The notes under the pieces are model-generated. The model did not search any database. It had not been told where the DNA came from and worked only from the letters and a program-made list of their open reading frames with translations. DNA of 12,886 nucleotides from an uncultured Rothia sp. (GTDB lineage Bacteria > Actinomycetota > Actinomycetes > Actinomycetales > Micrococcaceae). Positions 1 through 7,800 of this stretch are shown here, one piece after another. The position numbers and the translations under genes are program-made. The DNA lies in contig CALGXU010000085.1 of assembly GCA_937935205.1 (NCBI GenBank), positions 1-12,886 of the forward strand, given 5' to 3'. Every line of letters starts with the position of its first letter. The stretch's first letter is position 1.

Positions 1-294
1 ATAGGCGAAAGGATCCGCCACGATAGCCAACGCTAGGTACGCCAGCGCCTCCACCACGCGTCTGCCAGTGTCCGGCTTGCGGTCAGGAACCGGCACGGGG
101 CTGTAGCCGACCAGCTCGCCGCCGTGTTCCTCCGGCGATTCTCCATTGGGGAGAGTTCCCTGAACGTCATCCGCGTGGATGCGCATCAGATCCGGATCGG
201 GACGGCTGTAAATAACCTGCGGTGCCACCTTCAAAACACGCTGACGAGGGGAAACGGGCTGATTATCGAGGGGTTGGTTTTTATCGTCGGTCAT
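1..294 (-). CDS. Hypothetical protein, N-terminal part (runs off the left edge)
   Basis: The minus strand is open from an ATG at 294-292 to base 1, giving 98 codons with no stop, so the gene is cut by the window edge. The start is supported by a purine-rich Shine-Dalgarno (GAGGAGGA, minus strand of 298-305) a few bases upstream. The protein begins MTDDKNQPLDNQPVSPRQRV. Its first ~75 residues are polar and rich in Pro, Asp and Glu, so they look disordered and cytoplasmic. A hydrophobic stretch (VVEALAYLALAIVADPF) starts near residue 80 and may be the first membrane segment. I do not recognise the family. It is transcribed away from the protease genes and is probably unrelated to them. The reading frame is well supported; the function is unknown. 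Confidence 0.7.
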   Translation of the reverse strand, partial: MTDDKNQPLDNQPVSPRQRVLKVAPQVIYSRPDPDLMRIHADDVQGTLPNGESPEEHGGELVGYSPVPVPDRKPDTGRRVVEALAYLALAIVADPFAY

Positions 295-318
295 GACTCC
301 TCCTCAGCAGTGCGATGC

Positions 319-348
319 GGTATCCCAGCATTTTTGATAGATGTTCAA
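319..348 (-). promoter_or_regulatory. Possible promoter of the minus-strand hypothetical gene
   Basis: On the minus strand, TTGAAC (348-343) is followed after 18 bases by GATACC (324-319). This would place transcription start near 311 and leave a short leader containing the ribosome binding site at 298-305. The -35 is a fair match to the sigma-70 type; the -10 matches the consensus at only three of six positions. The call rests mainly on position. Confidence 0.22.
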
Positions 349-396
349 TAGATGGTTTTAAGGTAACAACCGAACCTGAAAAGAAGCTGAATTCGA

Positions 397-425
397 GTGC
401 AAAAGAAAAGCGTGCAAAAGAAAAG
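397..425. repeat. Short tandem repeat, two copies, 15-bp period
   Basis: GTGCAAAAGAAAAG occurs perfectly at 397-410 and again at 412-425, separated by one base. The unit is purine-rich and lies in the AT-richer part of the divergent intergenic region, well upstream of the gene 1 start. It does not sit in a convincing reading frame. It could be slipped-strand duplication or a regulatory element; the sequence alone does not decide. Confidence 0.6.
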
Positions 426-483
426 GGCCGAACATGTCCACAATTTGATGCATGTAGAAGTAATAAACGCTTCACAAGCCATT

Positions 484-513
484 TTGAGGTGTATCCTAGT
501 TCACATCTAGTGT
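484..513 (+). promoter_or_regulatory. Candidate promoter of protease gene 1
   Basis: TTGAGG (484-489) and TAGTGT (508-513) are separated by 18 bases. They fit a sigma-70-like promoter with the loose TANNNT -10 common in actinobacteria. Transcription would begin near 520, giving a leader of roughly 70 bases before the GTG at 593. The overlapping direct repeats at 498-529 would suit a regulator that blocks or modulates this promoter. The prediction is by eye only. Confidence 0.35.
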
Positions 514-529
514 GTTCAAGTTCATCTAG
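498..529 (+). repeat. Operator-like direct repeats overlapping the gene 1 promoter
   Basis: AGTTCACATCTAG (498-510) is repeated, less two bases, as AGTTCATCTAG (519-529). The start-to-start distance is 21 bp, about two helical turns, so a dimeric regulator could contact both from one face. Within the first copy, CACA (502-505) and TGTG (511-514) form a small inverted repeat. CTAG, often scarce in bacterial genomes, occurs three times in about 34 bases. The repeats are visible; an operator role is inferred. Confidence 0.4.
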
Positions 530-581
530 AACCCACCAGAAAAAACACACCAGCCTCCCAGAAACACCCCGGGAGCCAAGC

Positions 582-588
582 AAAGGAG
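582..588 (+). promoter_or_regulatory. Ribosome binding site fixing the GTG start of gene 1
   Basis: AAAGGAG lies four bases before GTG 593. This selects the GTG over the next in-frame Met (codon 27), which lies inside the signal peptide hydrophobic core. Confidence 0.75.
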
Positions 589-592
589 CACC

Positions 593-3500
593 GTGCAACA
601 CACCGCCTCCCCAAACCCCCGCGGCCGGTCGCACCGACGCCGAATCGGCAGCGGGCTACTCACCCTCAGCATGGCGCTGAGCCCCCTCGCAGCCCTGGGC
701 ACCACCGCCCACGCCGCAGAAGACCCCGACGCCGTCAAGCAGGTACTCAGCGAAAGCATGAAGAACGCCAGCGGCACCGTCACCGCCTTCGTCCGCTTCA
801 AGGGTAAGGGCGCATTCGAGCAGACCCAGCCCGCAGGCGTACGCGCCGGCACGCAGGCACCCGTCAACCAAAGCGCACAGGTGCAGGCCATCGCCGCCCA
901 GGTGCAGAGCCAGGCACAGCAGGTCAGCAGCCAGTCCGGCGCGCAGGTCCTCTACACCACCCACAACGCAGTACGTGGCGTGGCAGTGCGCGGTGACGCC
1001 GAGTCTATCAAGGCACTCGCCAACCGCTCCGACGTAGAGAAAATCTCGCCCATCCTGCCCAAGTACCGCCAGAACGCGGGCGCCGCCATTGACGCAGGCT
1101 CCCTCGCCACCTGGACCGGCACCACCAACCCCGCCGGCGCGGGCGGATACACCGGCAAGGGCGTCAAGATCGCCGTCATCGACTCCGGTATCGACTACAC
1201 CCACACCGACTTCGGCGGTAGCGGCAAGCTCGAAGACTACGAGAAGGCATCCAAGCTCACCGAGCTGCCCTCCGCAGACTCCGGACTCATCAACCGCACC
1301 AAGGTTGCTGGCGGCTACGACCTCGTTGGTGACGCCTACGACGGCACCAACACCGCAACCCCCGACGGCAACCCGCTCGACTGCACCACCGGCGGCCACG
1401 GCACCCACGTGGCGGGCACCGCGGCAGGCTACGGCGTGAACGCCGACGGCAGCACCTTCACCGGCGACTACAGCAAGCTCACCGCAGAGCAGCTCAAGAC
1501 CATGAAAATCGGCCCCGGCGTTGCCCCCGAGGCTGAAATCTACGCCTTCCGCGTCTTCGGTTGCAGCGGCAGCACCAACGTTGTTATTGAGGCGCTCGAC
1601 CGCACCCTTGACCCCAACGGTGACGGCGACTTCTCCGACCGCGTGAACGTGGTCAACATGTCCCTCGGCGGCGAATTCTCCCCGCAGGACGACCCCGAAG
1701 CCTACGCCGTTGACGCGCTCACCCGCGCCGGCGTGCTCTCCGTGATCTCCGCGGGTAACGCCAACGACTACAGCCTGCGCGGCGACACCTACTCCAACTC
1801 CGGTCACCCCGCCACCGCATCCAGCGCAATCACCGTGGCTAACGCCTACGGCTCCACCCGCGCCGTCGATGCGGCAGAGCTGACCGATCCCGCCACCGGC
1901 ACCACCCGCAAGGTACGCGGCGACTACAGCGTCTCCTACCCCTGGGCACAGGCGGGCACCAAGGAATTCACCGGTGAACTCACCGCAATCTCCGAGAACA
2001 ACCGCTACGCCTGCAACGCCCTCAGCGCCACCGAAGCGGCAGCTGTAAAGGGCAAGTGGGTGCTCATCGACTGGGCTGAAGCTAACGGTGACCTCACCTG
2101 CGGCTCCAAGGTGCGCTTCGACAACCTGGAGGCGGCAGGCGCCAAGGGCGTACTGCTCGCAGGCCATGACGAAGAGCCCGGCCTGGGTATTGCCGGTAAC
2201 GACACCCTGCCCGGTTTCCGCCTGGCAGCATCCGCCGCTAAGGATCTGCGCGCACAGATCACCGCAGCAGAAGCGGCAGGCAAGCCCCTCACCGTGCGCC
2301 TCGGCAACGACCTGAAGTCCTCCCTGCGCGTGGACACCGACAAGCTGGATCAGCTGAACCCCATGAGTGCCCGCGGCTTCCACGGTAGCTACGGCTACAC
2401 CAAGCCCGACATTGCGGCACCCGGCTCGTACATCACCTCCGCGGCGGTTGCGACCGGTAACAACTCCGTGACCTTCAGCGGCACCTCCATGGCGGCACCC
2501 TACGTGACCGGCTCCGCTGCACTGGTCATGCAGAGCCACCCGACCTACACCCCCGCACAGGTCAAGTCCGCCCTCATGAACACCGCCACCCACGATGTGC
2601 GCACCGAATCCGGTGCCGCATACGCGGTGGACCGCGTGGGTGCTGGACGAGTCGACACCCTCGCTGCCGTGCAGTCGAAGTCCCTCGTCTACAACGCTGA
2701 CAAGAGCGGTACCGTGTCCCTGAGCTTCGGCGTGCTCGAGTACGCACCGGATGCGGGCGTTCAGACCCTCACCCGCGAGGTGACCGTCGAGAACACTGAT
2801 TCCGTGGCGCATACATACGCACTGTCCTACGCTGAAAGCACTAATATTCCCGGCGTGGAATATTCCTTCCCCTCCTCGGTCACCCTCGCACCCGGTGAGA
2901 CGAAGAAGTTCGAACTGAGCGTGCGCATCGACCCGTCCAAGCTGGAGAAGACCCGCGACGCGGCAATGGACGCAACCCAGAACGCAACTGACTACTACAC
3001 CGGCAACGAAACCGTTCCCGCACAGTACCGTCAGTACATTGCGAGCGCATCCGGCCGACTCGTCCTCACTGAAGACGGCACCAAGGCACTGCGCCTGCCC
3101 ATCCACGTGGCACCCAAGCCCGTGAGCACCATGCACGCTGCCGAAGACACCGTCACCTTCGCCCAGAAGCCCTCTAGCGACGAGGCTCAGAAGGCAGACA
3201 CCGGCTGGACCAAGTCCCAGATTTCGCTGCGCGGCACCGAGGTCAACCAGGGCGGCTACCGTTCCCTGCTTGGCGCTTTCGAGTACGGTGCGAGTGTGGA
3301 CCGTGTGGCTCCCACCTCCCTGTCGCTGAACAGCAACGTTAAGGCGAACCTGCAGTACGTTGGTGCTTCCTCGGATGCGCCCGCGCTGAAGGCAGCCGGC
3401 GGCAACGCCGATGACGGCACCCTGCGCTTCGGTATCTCCACCTGGGCGAACTGGGATGTTGTCTCCTACGAGAACACCTTCACCGTAGAAATCGACACCG

Positions 3501-4618
3501 ACGGCAACAACCGCGCCGACTACAAGCTGGTCACCGACCGCGCTAAGGGCCTGGACTACCCGCTGGTTCGCCTCTACGGCTACAAGAACGGCAACCTCGT
3601 CGAGCTCGGCTACTACCCGCTCAACGGCGCCTGGGGTGACGTGGACACCAACATGATGGACACCAACACCCTCATCATGGGTGTACCCCTCAAGGACCTG
3701 GGCCTGACCAGCGCAAACAACCCGGACATCCAGTACCGAGTCAGCGCAACCACCCAGTACGAGTGGGGTAACGTCAGCGAAACCGGCTGGATCAAGTACC
3801 GCCCCTTCAGCCCCAAGCTGTGGTTCAGCGACGACTCCTCCGCCGTGGCTGGCCTTCACCCGGACGCCTCCACCACCACCCTGACGGCGCACCGCTCCGC
3901 TGACGCAATCCCCGCGCTCGGCGAATCCGGTACCCCCGCCAAGGCGCTGCTGCTGCACCTGCACAACGGCACCGGCGACCTCTCCGGCACCAACGGCGCC
4001 AAGGGCAACCGCGCCGAGGTGCTGAACATCAAGGAGCAGCAGACCGAGTACATCACTCCGTCCCGCTTCACCGATGTGAAGAACACCGACCAGTTCTACA
4101 CCGAGATCTCTTGGTTGGCTCAGCGCGGCATCACCACCGGCTACCCGGACGGCACCTACCGCCCGCTGGAGTCCGTGGAACGTGGCGCAATGGCGGCGTT
4201 CTTCTACCGCATGCAGGGTTCCCCGCAGTTCACTGCCCCCTCCACTCCGAGCTTCAAGGATGTGCCCACCACGCACCCCTTCTACAAGGAGATTGAGTGG
4301 ATGAAGGCACAGGGCATCACCACCGGCTACTCGGACGGCACGTTCCGCCCCTCCGCACCGGTGAACCGTGACGCCATGGCTGCGTTCTTCTACCGTGCAG
4401 CGGGTTCCCCGCACGTGGATCTGCCCGCAACCAGCCACTTCAGCGACGTGTCCACCGACAACCAGTTCTACCGTGAAATCACGTGGCTGGCTTCGAAGGG
4501 CATCAGCACCGGCTGGCCGGACGGCACCTACCGCCCGGTGACCCCCATTGCCCGCGACGCAATGGCGGCGTTCATCTACCGCTACACCGAGAAGGTTGCT
4601 AACCAGGCCGGCCGCTAG
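593..4618 (+). CDS. Secreted S8 subtilisin-like protease with PA insert and three SLH repeats (paralogue 1)
   Basis: A 1341-residue secreted endopeptidase with GTG start and TAG stop. Domains in order: a Sec-type signal peptide with a basic n-region (RRR at 15-17), predicted cleavage after AHA41; an inhibitor I9-like propeptide to about residue 160; then the S8 catalytic domain. The domain has Asp197 (VIDSGID), His269 (GGHGTHVAG), oxyanion Asn389 (SAGNAND) and Ser632 (SGTSMAAP). The spacing from His to Ser is about 360 residues against about 157 in subtilisin BPN', because a PA domain is inserted at roughly 465-570. An Fn3-like domain follows from about 712. Next comes a long conserved region of unknown name (about 870-1150), then three SLH repeats from 1159. 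Only four Cys occur in the protein (264, 324, 474, 503), at positions shared with the paralogues, suggesting two disulfides. An Asp-rich loop (D340, N342, D344, D346, D349) looks calcium-binding. There is no LPXTG motif, so the SLH repeats are the likely wall anchor. The family assignment is firm. The substrate is unknown; gluten or host protein is plausible by analogy with reported Rothia subtilisins. Confidence 0.95.
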   Translation: MQHTASPNPRGRSHRRRIGSGLLTLSMALSPLAALGTTAHAAEDPDAVKQVLSESMKNASGTVTAFVRFKGKGAFEQTQPAGVRAGTQAPVNQSAQVQAIAAQVQSQAQQVSSQSGAQVLYTTHNAVRGVAVRGDAESIKALANRSDVEKISPILPKYRQNAGAAIDAGSLATWTGTTNPAGAGGYTGKGVKIAVIDSGIDYTHTDFGGSGKLEDYEKASKLTELPSADSGLINRTKVAGGYDLVGDAYDGTNTATPDGNPLDCTTGGHGTHVAGTAAGYGVNADGSTFTGDYSKLTAEQLKTMKIGPGVAPEAEIYAFRVFGCSGSTNVVIEALDRTLDPNGDGDFSDRVNVVNMSLGGEFSPQDDPEAYAVDALTRAGVLSVISAGNANDYSLRGDTYSNSGHPATASSAITVANAYGSTRAVDAAELTDPATGTTRKVRGDYSVSYPWAQAGTKEFTGELTAISENNRYACNALSATEAAAVKGKWVLIDWAEANGDLTCGSKVRFDNLEAAGAKGVLLAGHDEEPGLGIAGNDTLPGFRLAASAAKDLRAQITAAEAAGKPLTVRLGNDLKSSLRVDTDKLDQLNPMSARGFHGSYGYTKPDIAAPGSYITSAAVATGNNSVTFSGTSMAAPYVTGSAALVMQSHPTYTPAQVKSALMNTATHDVRTESGAAYAVDRVGAGRVDTLAAVQSKSLVYNADKSGTVSLSFGVLEYAPDAGVQTLTREVTVENTDSVAHTYALSYAESTNIPGVEYSFPSSVTLAPGETKKFELSVRIDPSKLEKTRDAAMDATQNATDYYTGNETVPAQYRQYIASASGRLVLTEDGTKALRLPIHVAPKPVSTMHAAEDTVTFAQKPSSDEAQKADTGWTKSQISLRGTEVNQGGYRSLLGAFEYGASVDRVAPTSLSLNSNVKANLQYVGASSDAPALKAAGGNADDGTLRFGISTWANWDVVSYENTFTVEIDTDGNNRADYKLVTDRAKGLDYPLVRLYGYKNGNLVELGYYPLNGAWGDVDTNMMDTNTLIMGVPLKDLGLTSANNPDIQYRVSATTQYEWGNVSETGWIKYRPFSPKLWFSDDSSAVAGLHPDASTTTLTAHRSADAIPALGESGTPAKALLLHLHNGTGDLSGTNGAKGNRAEVLNIKEQQTEYITPSRFTDVKNTDQFYTEISWLAQRGITTGYPDGTYRPLESVERGAMAAFFYRMQGSPQFTAPSTPSFKDVPTTHPFYKEIEWMKAQGITTGYSDGTFRPSAPVNRDAMAAFFYRAAGSPHVDLPATSHFSDVSTDNQFYREITWLASKGISTGWPDGTYRPVTPIARDAMAAFIYRYTEKVANQAGR
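4067..4582 (+). repeat. Three SLH repeats encoded at the 3' end of gene 1
   Basis: Three units of about 55-60 residues begin at F1159, F1221 and F1283. Each has the pattern F-x-D-V, F-Y-x-E-I-x-W, G-I-x-T-G-Y/W, DGT-Y/F-RP, R-D/G-AMAAF-x-YR. SLH domains bind secondary cell wall polymers non-covalently. The usual TRAE-type motif appears here as ERGA, NRDA and ARDA: the Arg is kept and the Glu is not. The linker after the first repeat (GSPQFTAPSTPS) recurs almost unchanged in gene 2. Confidence 0.9.
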
Positions 4619-4650
4619 ACGGTAGCTAACCGGTAGCGAATGGTTCGGGT

Positions 4651-4682
4651 CCTCTCCCACCTCCTGCATGGGGTGGGAGGGG
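4651..4682 (+). terminator. GC-rich hairpin after gene 1, possible terminator
   Basis: CTCCCACC (4654-4661) pairs perfectly with GGTGGGAG (4672-4679) around a 10-base loop. A G-T pair and two C-G pairs extend the stem to 11 bp. It lies 32 bases after the gene 1 stop. No T-run follows, so it is a weak intrinsic terminator at best; it could act as a 3'-end stabiliser or assist factor-dependent termination. Confidence 0.45.
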
Positions 4683-4695
4683 TACCTGGAACCGG

Positions 4696-4711
4696 CAGGC
4701 TCCGGAGCCTG
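4696..4711. repeat. Perfect 16-bp palindrome between genes 1 and 2
   Basis: CAGGCTCCGGAGCCTG is its own reverse complement. It sits just after the 4651-4682 hairpin and about 150 bp before the gene 2 start. It could be a dimeric regulator site for gene 2 or a second structure helping to end gene 1 transcripts. The palindrome is seen directly; its role is unknown. Confidence 0.5.
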
Positions 4712-4805
4712 AAGATCCCGGAACCTCTCAAGTTTTGGTGGCGGTTTCACCGGCGGATGCACTCACTCGTCGTCTGTCGGTGGGGCCGCCTCCGCACATC
4801 ACCGA

Positions 4806-4811
4806 TATACA
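4806..4811 (+). promoter_or_regulatory. Possible -10 element for gene 2
   Basis: TATACA stands out in the 244-bp gap and would give a leader of about 45 bases. No convincing -35 is found at 16-19 bases upstream (that stretch is GGGGCCGCC-like). GATAAT at 4842-4847 is a better hexamer but lies too close to the ribosome binding site to serve. Apart from the hairpin, the palindrome and this element, I see nothing else in 4619-4862. Confidence 0.2.
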
Positions 4812-4850
4812 ACCACAGAGCACACAGCACTATCGAAAACAGATAATCCG

Positions 4851-4857
4851 AAGGAGG
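4851..4857 (+). promoter_or_regulatory. Ribosome binding site of gene 2
   Basis: AAGGAGG lies five bases before ATG 4863, a near-ideal Shine-Dalgarno and spacing. It favours this start over the internal Met at codon 11. Confidence 0.8.
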
Positions 4858-4862
4858 ATTCC

Positions 4863-7800
4863 ATGACAACGCCTCATGTGCCACGCCGCAGAATGAAGGC
4901 TGTCGGTGCGACCGGTTTGAGTGCGGCTCTTGCCCTTACTCTCGGCGTTCCCGCCACTTTCTCTGCAGCTCACGCTCAGAGCCCCCAGCAGGTCGAAGGA
5001 AGTACTGCGAGCGCGTCCGGTAACGCTGCTTCGCGTATCAGCCCGGGTCTGCAGAAGGCTGAAGGCCAGATTACCGTGTATGTGCAGTTCAAGGGCAAGG
5101 GTGCGTATGAGCAGACCCAGTCCGCGGCTGTTCTGGCACGTAAGGAGGCGCCGGCGAACCGTCAGGCGCAGGTGCAGGCTATTGCAGCCCAGGTGCAGTC
5201 GCAGGCTCAGTCTGTGGCGGCTGCTTCTGGTTCGAAGCTGATGTACACCACGCATAATGCGATGCGTGGTGCGGCGATTACTGGTGATGCTGCGCAGATT
5301 CGTGCGTTGGCGGAGCGCCCGGATGTGGAGCGTATTTCGCCGATTATCGCGAAGGAGCGCATGAACTCCGGTAGCGAGATTGATACGAAGACTCTTGCTA
5401 CGTGGACTCGTGAGAATACGGGGTACACGGGTAAGGGCGTGAAGATTGCGATTGTTGACTCCGGTGTTGACTATACGCACGCTGATTTTGGTGGCCCCGG
5501 TACGGTGGATTCGTACTTGAAGGCTAAGGCGATGACGGAGCTTCCGTCCGCTGATTCGGGTCTGATTGATCGTAATAAGTTCATTGGCGGTATTGACCTG
5601 GTCGGTGATGACTACAATGCGTCGGTGGCTGAGAAGTCGACTCCGCAGCCGGATAATAACCCGCTGGATTGCCGCCCGGATGGTTTCGGTTCTGGCGGTC
5701 ACGGCACGCATGTGGCGGGTACTGCTGCCGGTTATGGTGTGACGGCGAACGGTACGACTTACCGTGGCGATTACAAGAATCTGACGGAGGAGCAGCTGAA
5801 GGGCATGTCCATTGGCCCCGGTACTGCTCCTGAGGCTCAGATTTTGGCGATTCGCGTGTTCGGTTGCTACGGCAATTCGAGTGTTGTGATGAAGGCGCTC
5901 GATACCGTGATGGACCCGAATGGTGACGGTGATTTCTCTGACCGCGCCGACATTGTGAACCTGTCGCTCGGTGGCGAGTTCGCTCCGGCTGACGACCCGG
6001 AATCGTACATGATTGATACGATGGCGCGCCAGGGTGTGTTTACTGTCGCCGCTGCCGGTAACGCCAATAACTACAACGGTGTGGGTGACACCTACTCTGA
6101 TTCGGGTAGCCCGGCGAATGCGGCTGCGGCGCTGTCGGTAGCGAACGCCTACGGCTCGACTCAGCCGATTGACCGTGCCCGCGTGACCACGAAGACTGGT
6201 TTGGAGTGGTTGCAGGGTGATTATTCGGTGAACTTCGATTATTCGAAGGCGACCGCTGATCAGCTGCGTGGCGAGGTTGTTGCCGCGCCGGAACGTAACC
6301 GTTACGCTTGCGAGGCGTTCACCGCTGATGAGGCGAAGGCTTTGAAGGGTAAGTGGGTTTACTTCGACTGGGATAAGGACGACTTGTCGTTCCCGTGCGG
6401 TTCGAAGACGCGTTTCGATAACGTTCAGGCTGCTGGCGGTGTTGGCGTGGTGATGGCCGGTAAGGCTGAGCGTTACACCATCGGCATTGGTGGTAATGCG
6501 ACTATTCCGGGTCTGCGTCTGACTGCTTCTTCGACGAAGGACCTGGAGAAGGCTCTGGCTGCCGGTCCGGTGACCGTTGAGATGAACCTGGACTACAAGG
6601 CTTCGGGTCGTAGCTCCCACTCGCACGCTTTTGACCTGAATTCTTCGAGTGCTCGCGGTCAGCACGGTTCTGACGGCTTCATTAAGCCTGACCTTGCGGC
6701 ACCGGGTACTGAGATTGTCTCTGCTGCTGTGGGTACGGGTAATAAGGGTGTTTCCTTCACCGGTACCTCCATGGCAACCCCGCATGTTACCGGTATTGCC
6801 GCTCTGGTGATGCAGGCGCATCAGGATTACAACCCGCAGATGATTAAGGCTGCGCTGATGAACGGCGCGTCCACCCCAATCAAGAATGAGCAGGGTGCGC
6901 AGTACGCGGTGGATCGTGTGGGTACAGGCATGGTGAATGCTCGCGCCGCCGTGGACGCAAAGGTTATCGCGTACGATGCGAAGACCCCCGAGCGTGTTTC
7001 GACCGCGTTTGGTGTGCTGGAGTACACCCCCGATTCGGGTATTCAGACTGTTCAGCGTGAAATCGTGCTGGACAACACCGATTCGCAGGCTCACACCTAC
7101 ACTCTGAGCTACGAGGCAAGCACGACCATCCCGGGTGTGGAGTACTCCTACCCGCAGCAGGTGAGCGTGGGTGCCGGTGAGCGTAAGAACGTGACCGTGA
7201 CCGTGCGTATTGACCCGTCCAAGCTGGAGAAGACCATGGACCCGGCGATGAGCGCGGACCAGGTCGCTCAGGACTGGACGACCGGTCAGACTCTGGCTGC
7301 CGGTAAGCGCCAGTACATTGCGAGCGCTTCTGGTCGCCTGATTTTCTCTGAGAATGGTCGCGAGGCGATCCGCCAGTCGATTCACGTGGCGCCGAAGCCT
7401 GTCTCGAAGATGCGTGTGGATGCGTCCCGTATTGATTACAAGGGTATTGCCGATAAGGAGTCCACGGTGACTCTGCGCGGTACGACCCTGAACCAGGGCG
7501 GTTACCGTTCGCTGCTGGGTGCGTTTGAGCTGGGTGCGGTCAGTGATCGTATTCCGACCGGTCAGTTGAAGTTGCCGTCGAACCAGGCTGTTGACCTGCA
7601 GTATGTGGGTGCCGCCTCGGACGCTCCGGCGTTGAAGGCTGCCGGCAAGAACCCGAACGATGGTTCTCTGTTCTTCGGCATTTCGACCTGGGGCACCTGG
7701 GACAGCATGCACTGGGGCCGTCAGGTACAGGTGCAGATCGATACGAACAACGACTCCACCGCAGATTACGTTCTGGAGGTGACCCGCGAGAAGGGTCTGG

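Noticed and set aside
315..680. A 121-codon plus-strand frame overlapping the gene 1 start
   Set aside because: It spans the candidate promoter and the gene 1 ribosome binding site, has no good ribosome binding site of its own and no recognisable protein features.
635..720. Twin-arginine export signal in gene 1 (RRRIGSG), and RRRMKAVG in gene 2
   Set aside because: The residues after the arginines do not fit the S/T-RR-x-F-L-K pattern, and large multi-domain S8 proteases of this type normally use the Sec route.
4585..4618. A sortase LPXTG anchor at the C-terminus of gene 1
   Set aside because: The tail after the SLH repeats is only 11 residues, with no LPXTG, hydrophobic span or charged tail; gene 2 is the same.
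656..4762. A 1368-codon open frame on the minus strand opposite gene 1
   Set aside because: It is antisense to a clear S8 protease. Its translation is low-complexity, rich in Gly, Val and His, and shows no family motif. Such frames arise when the sense gene uses strongly biased codons.
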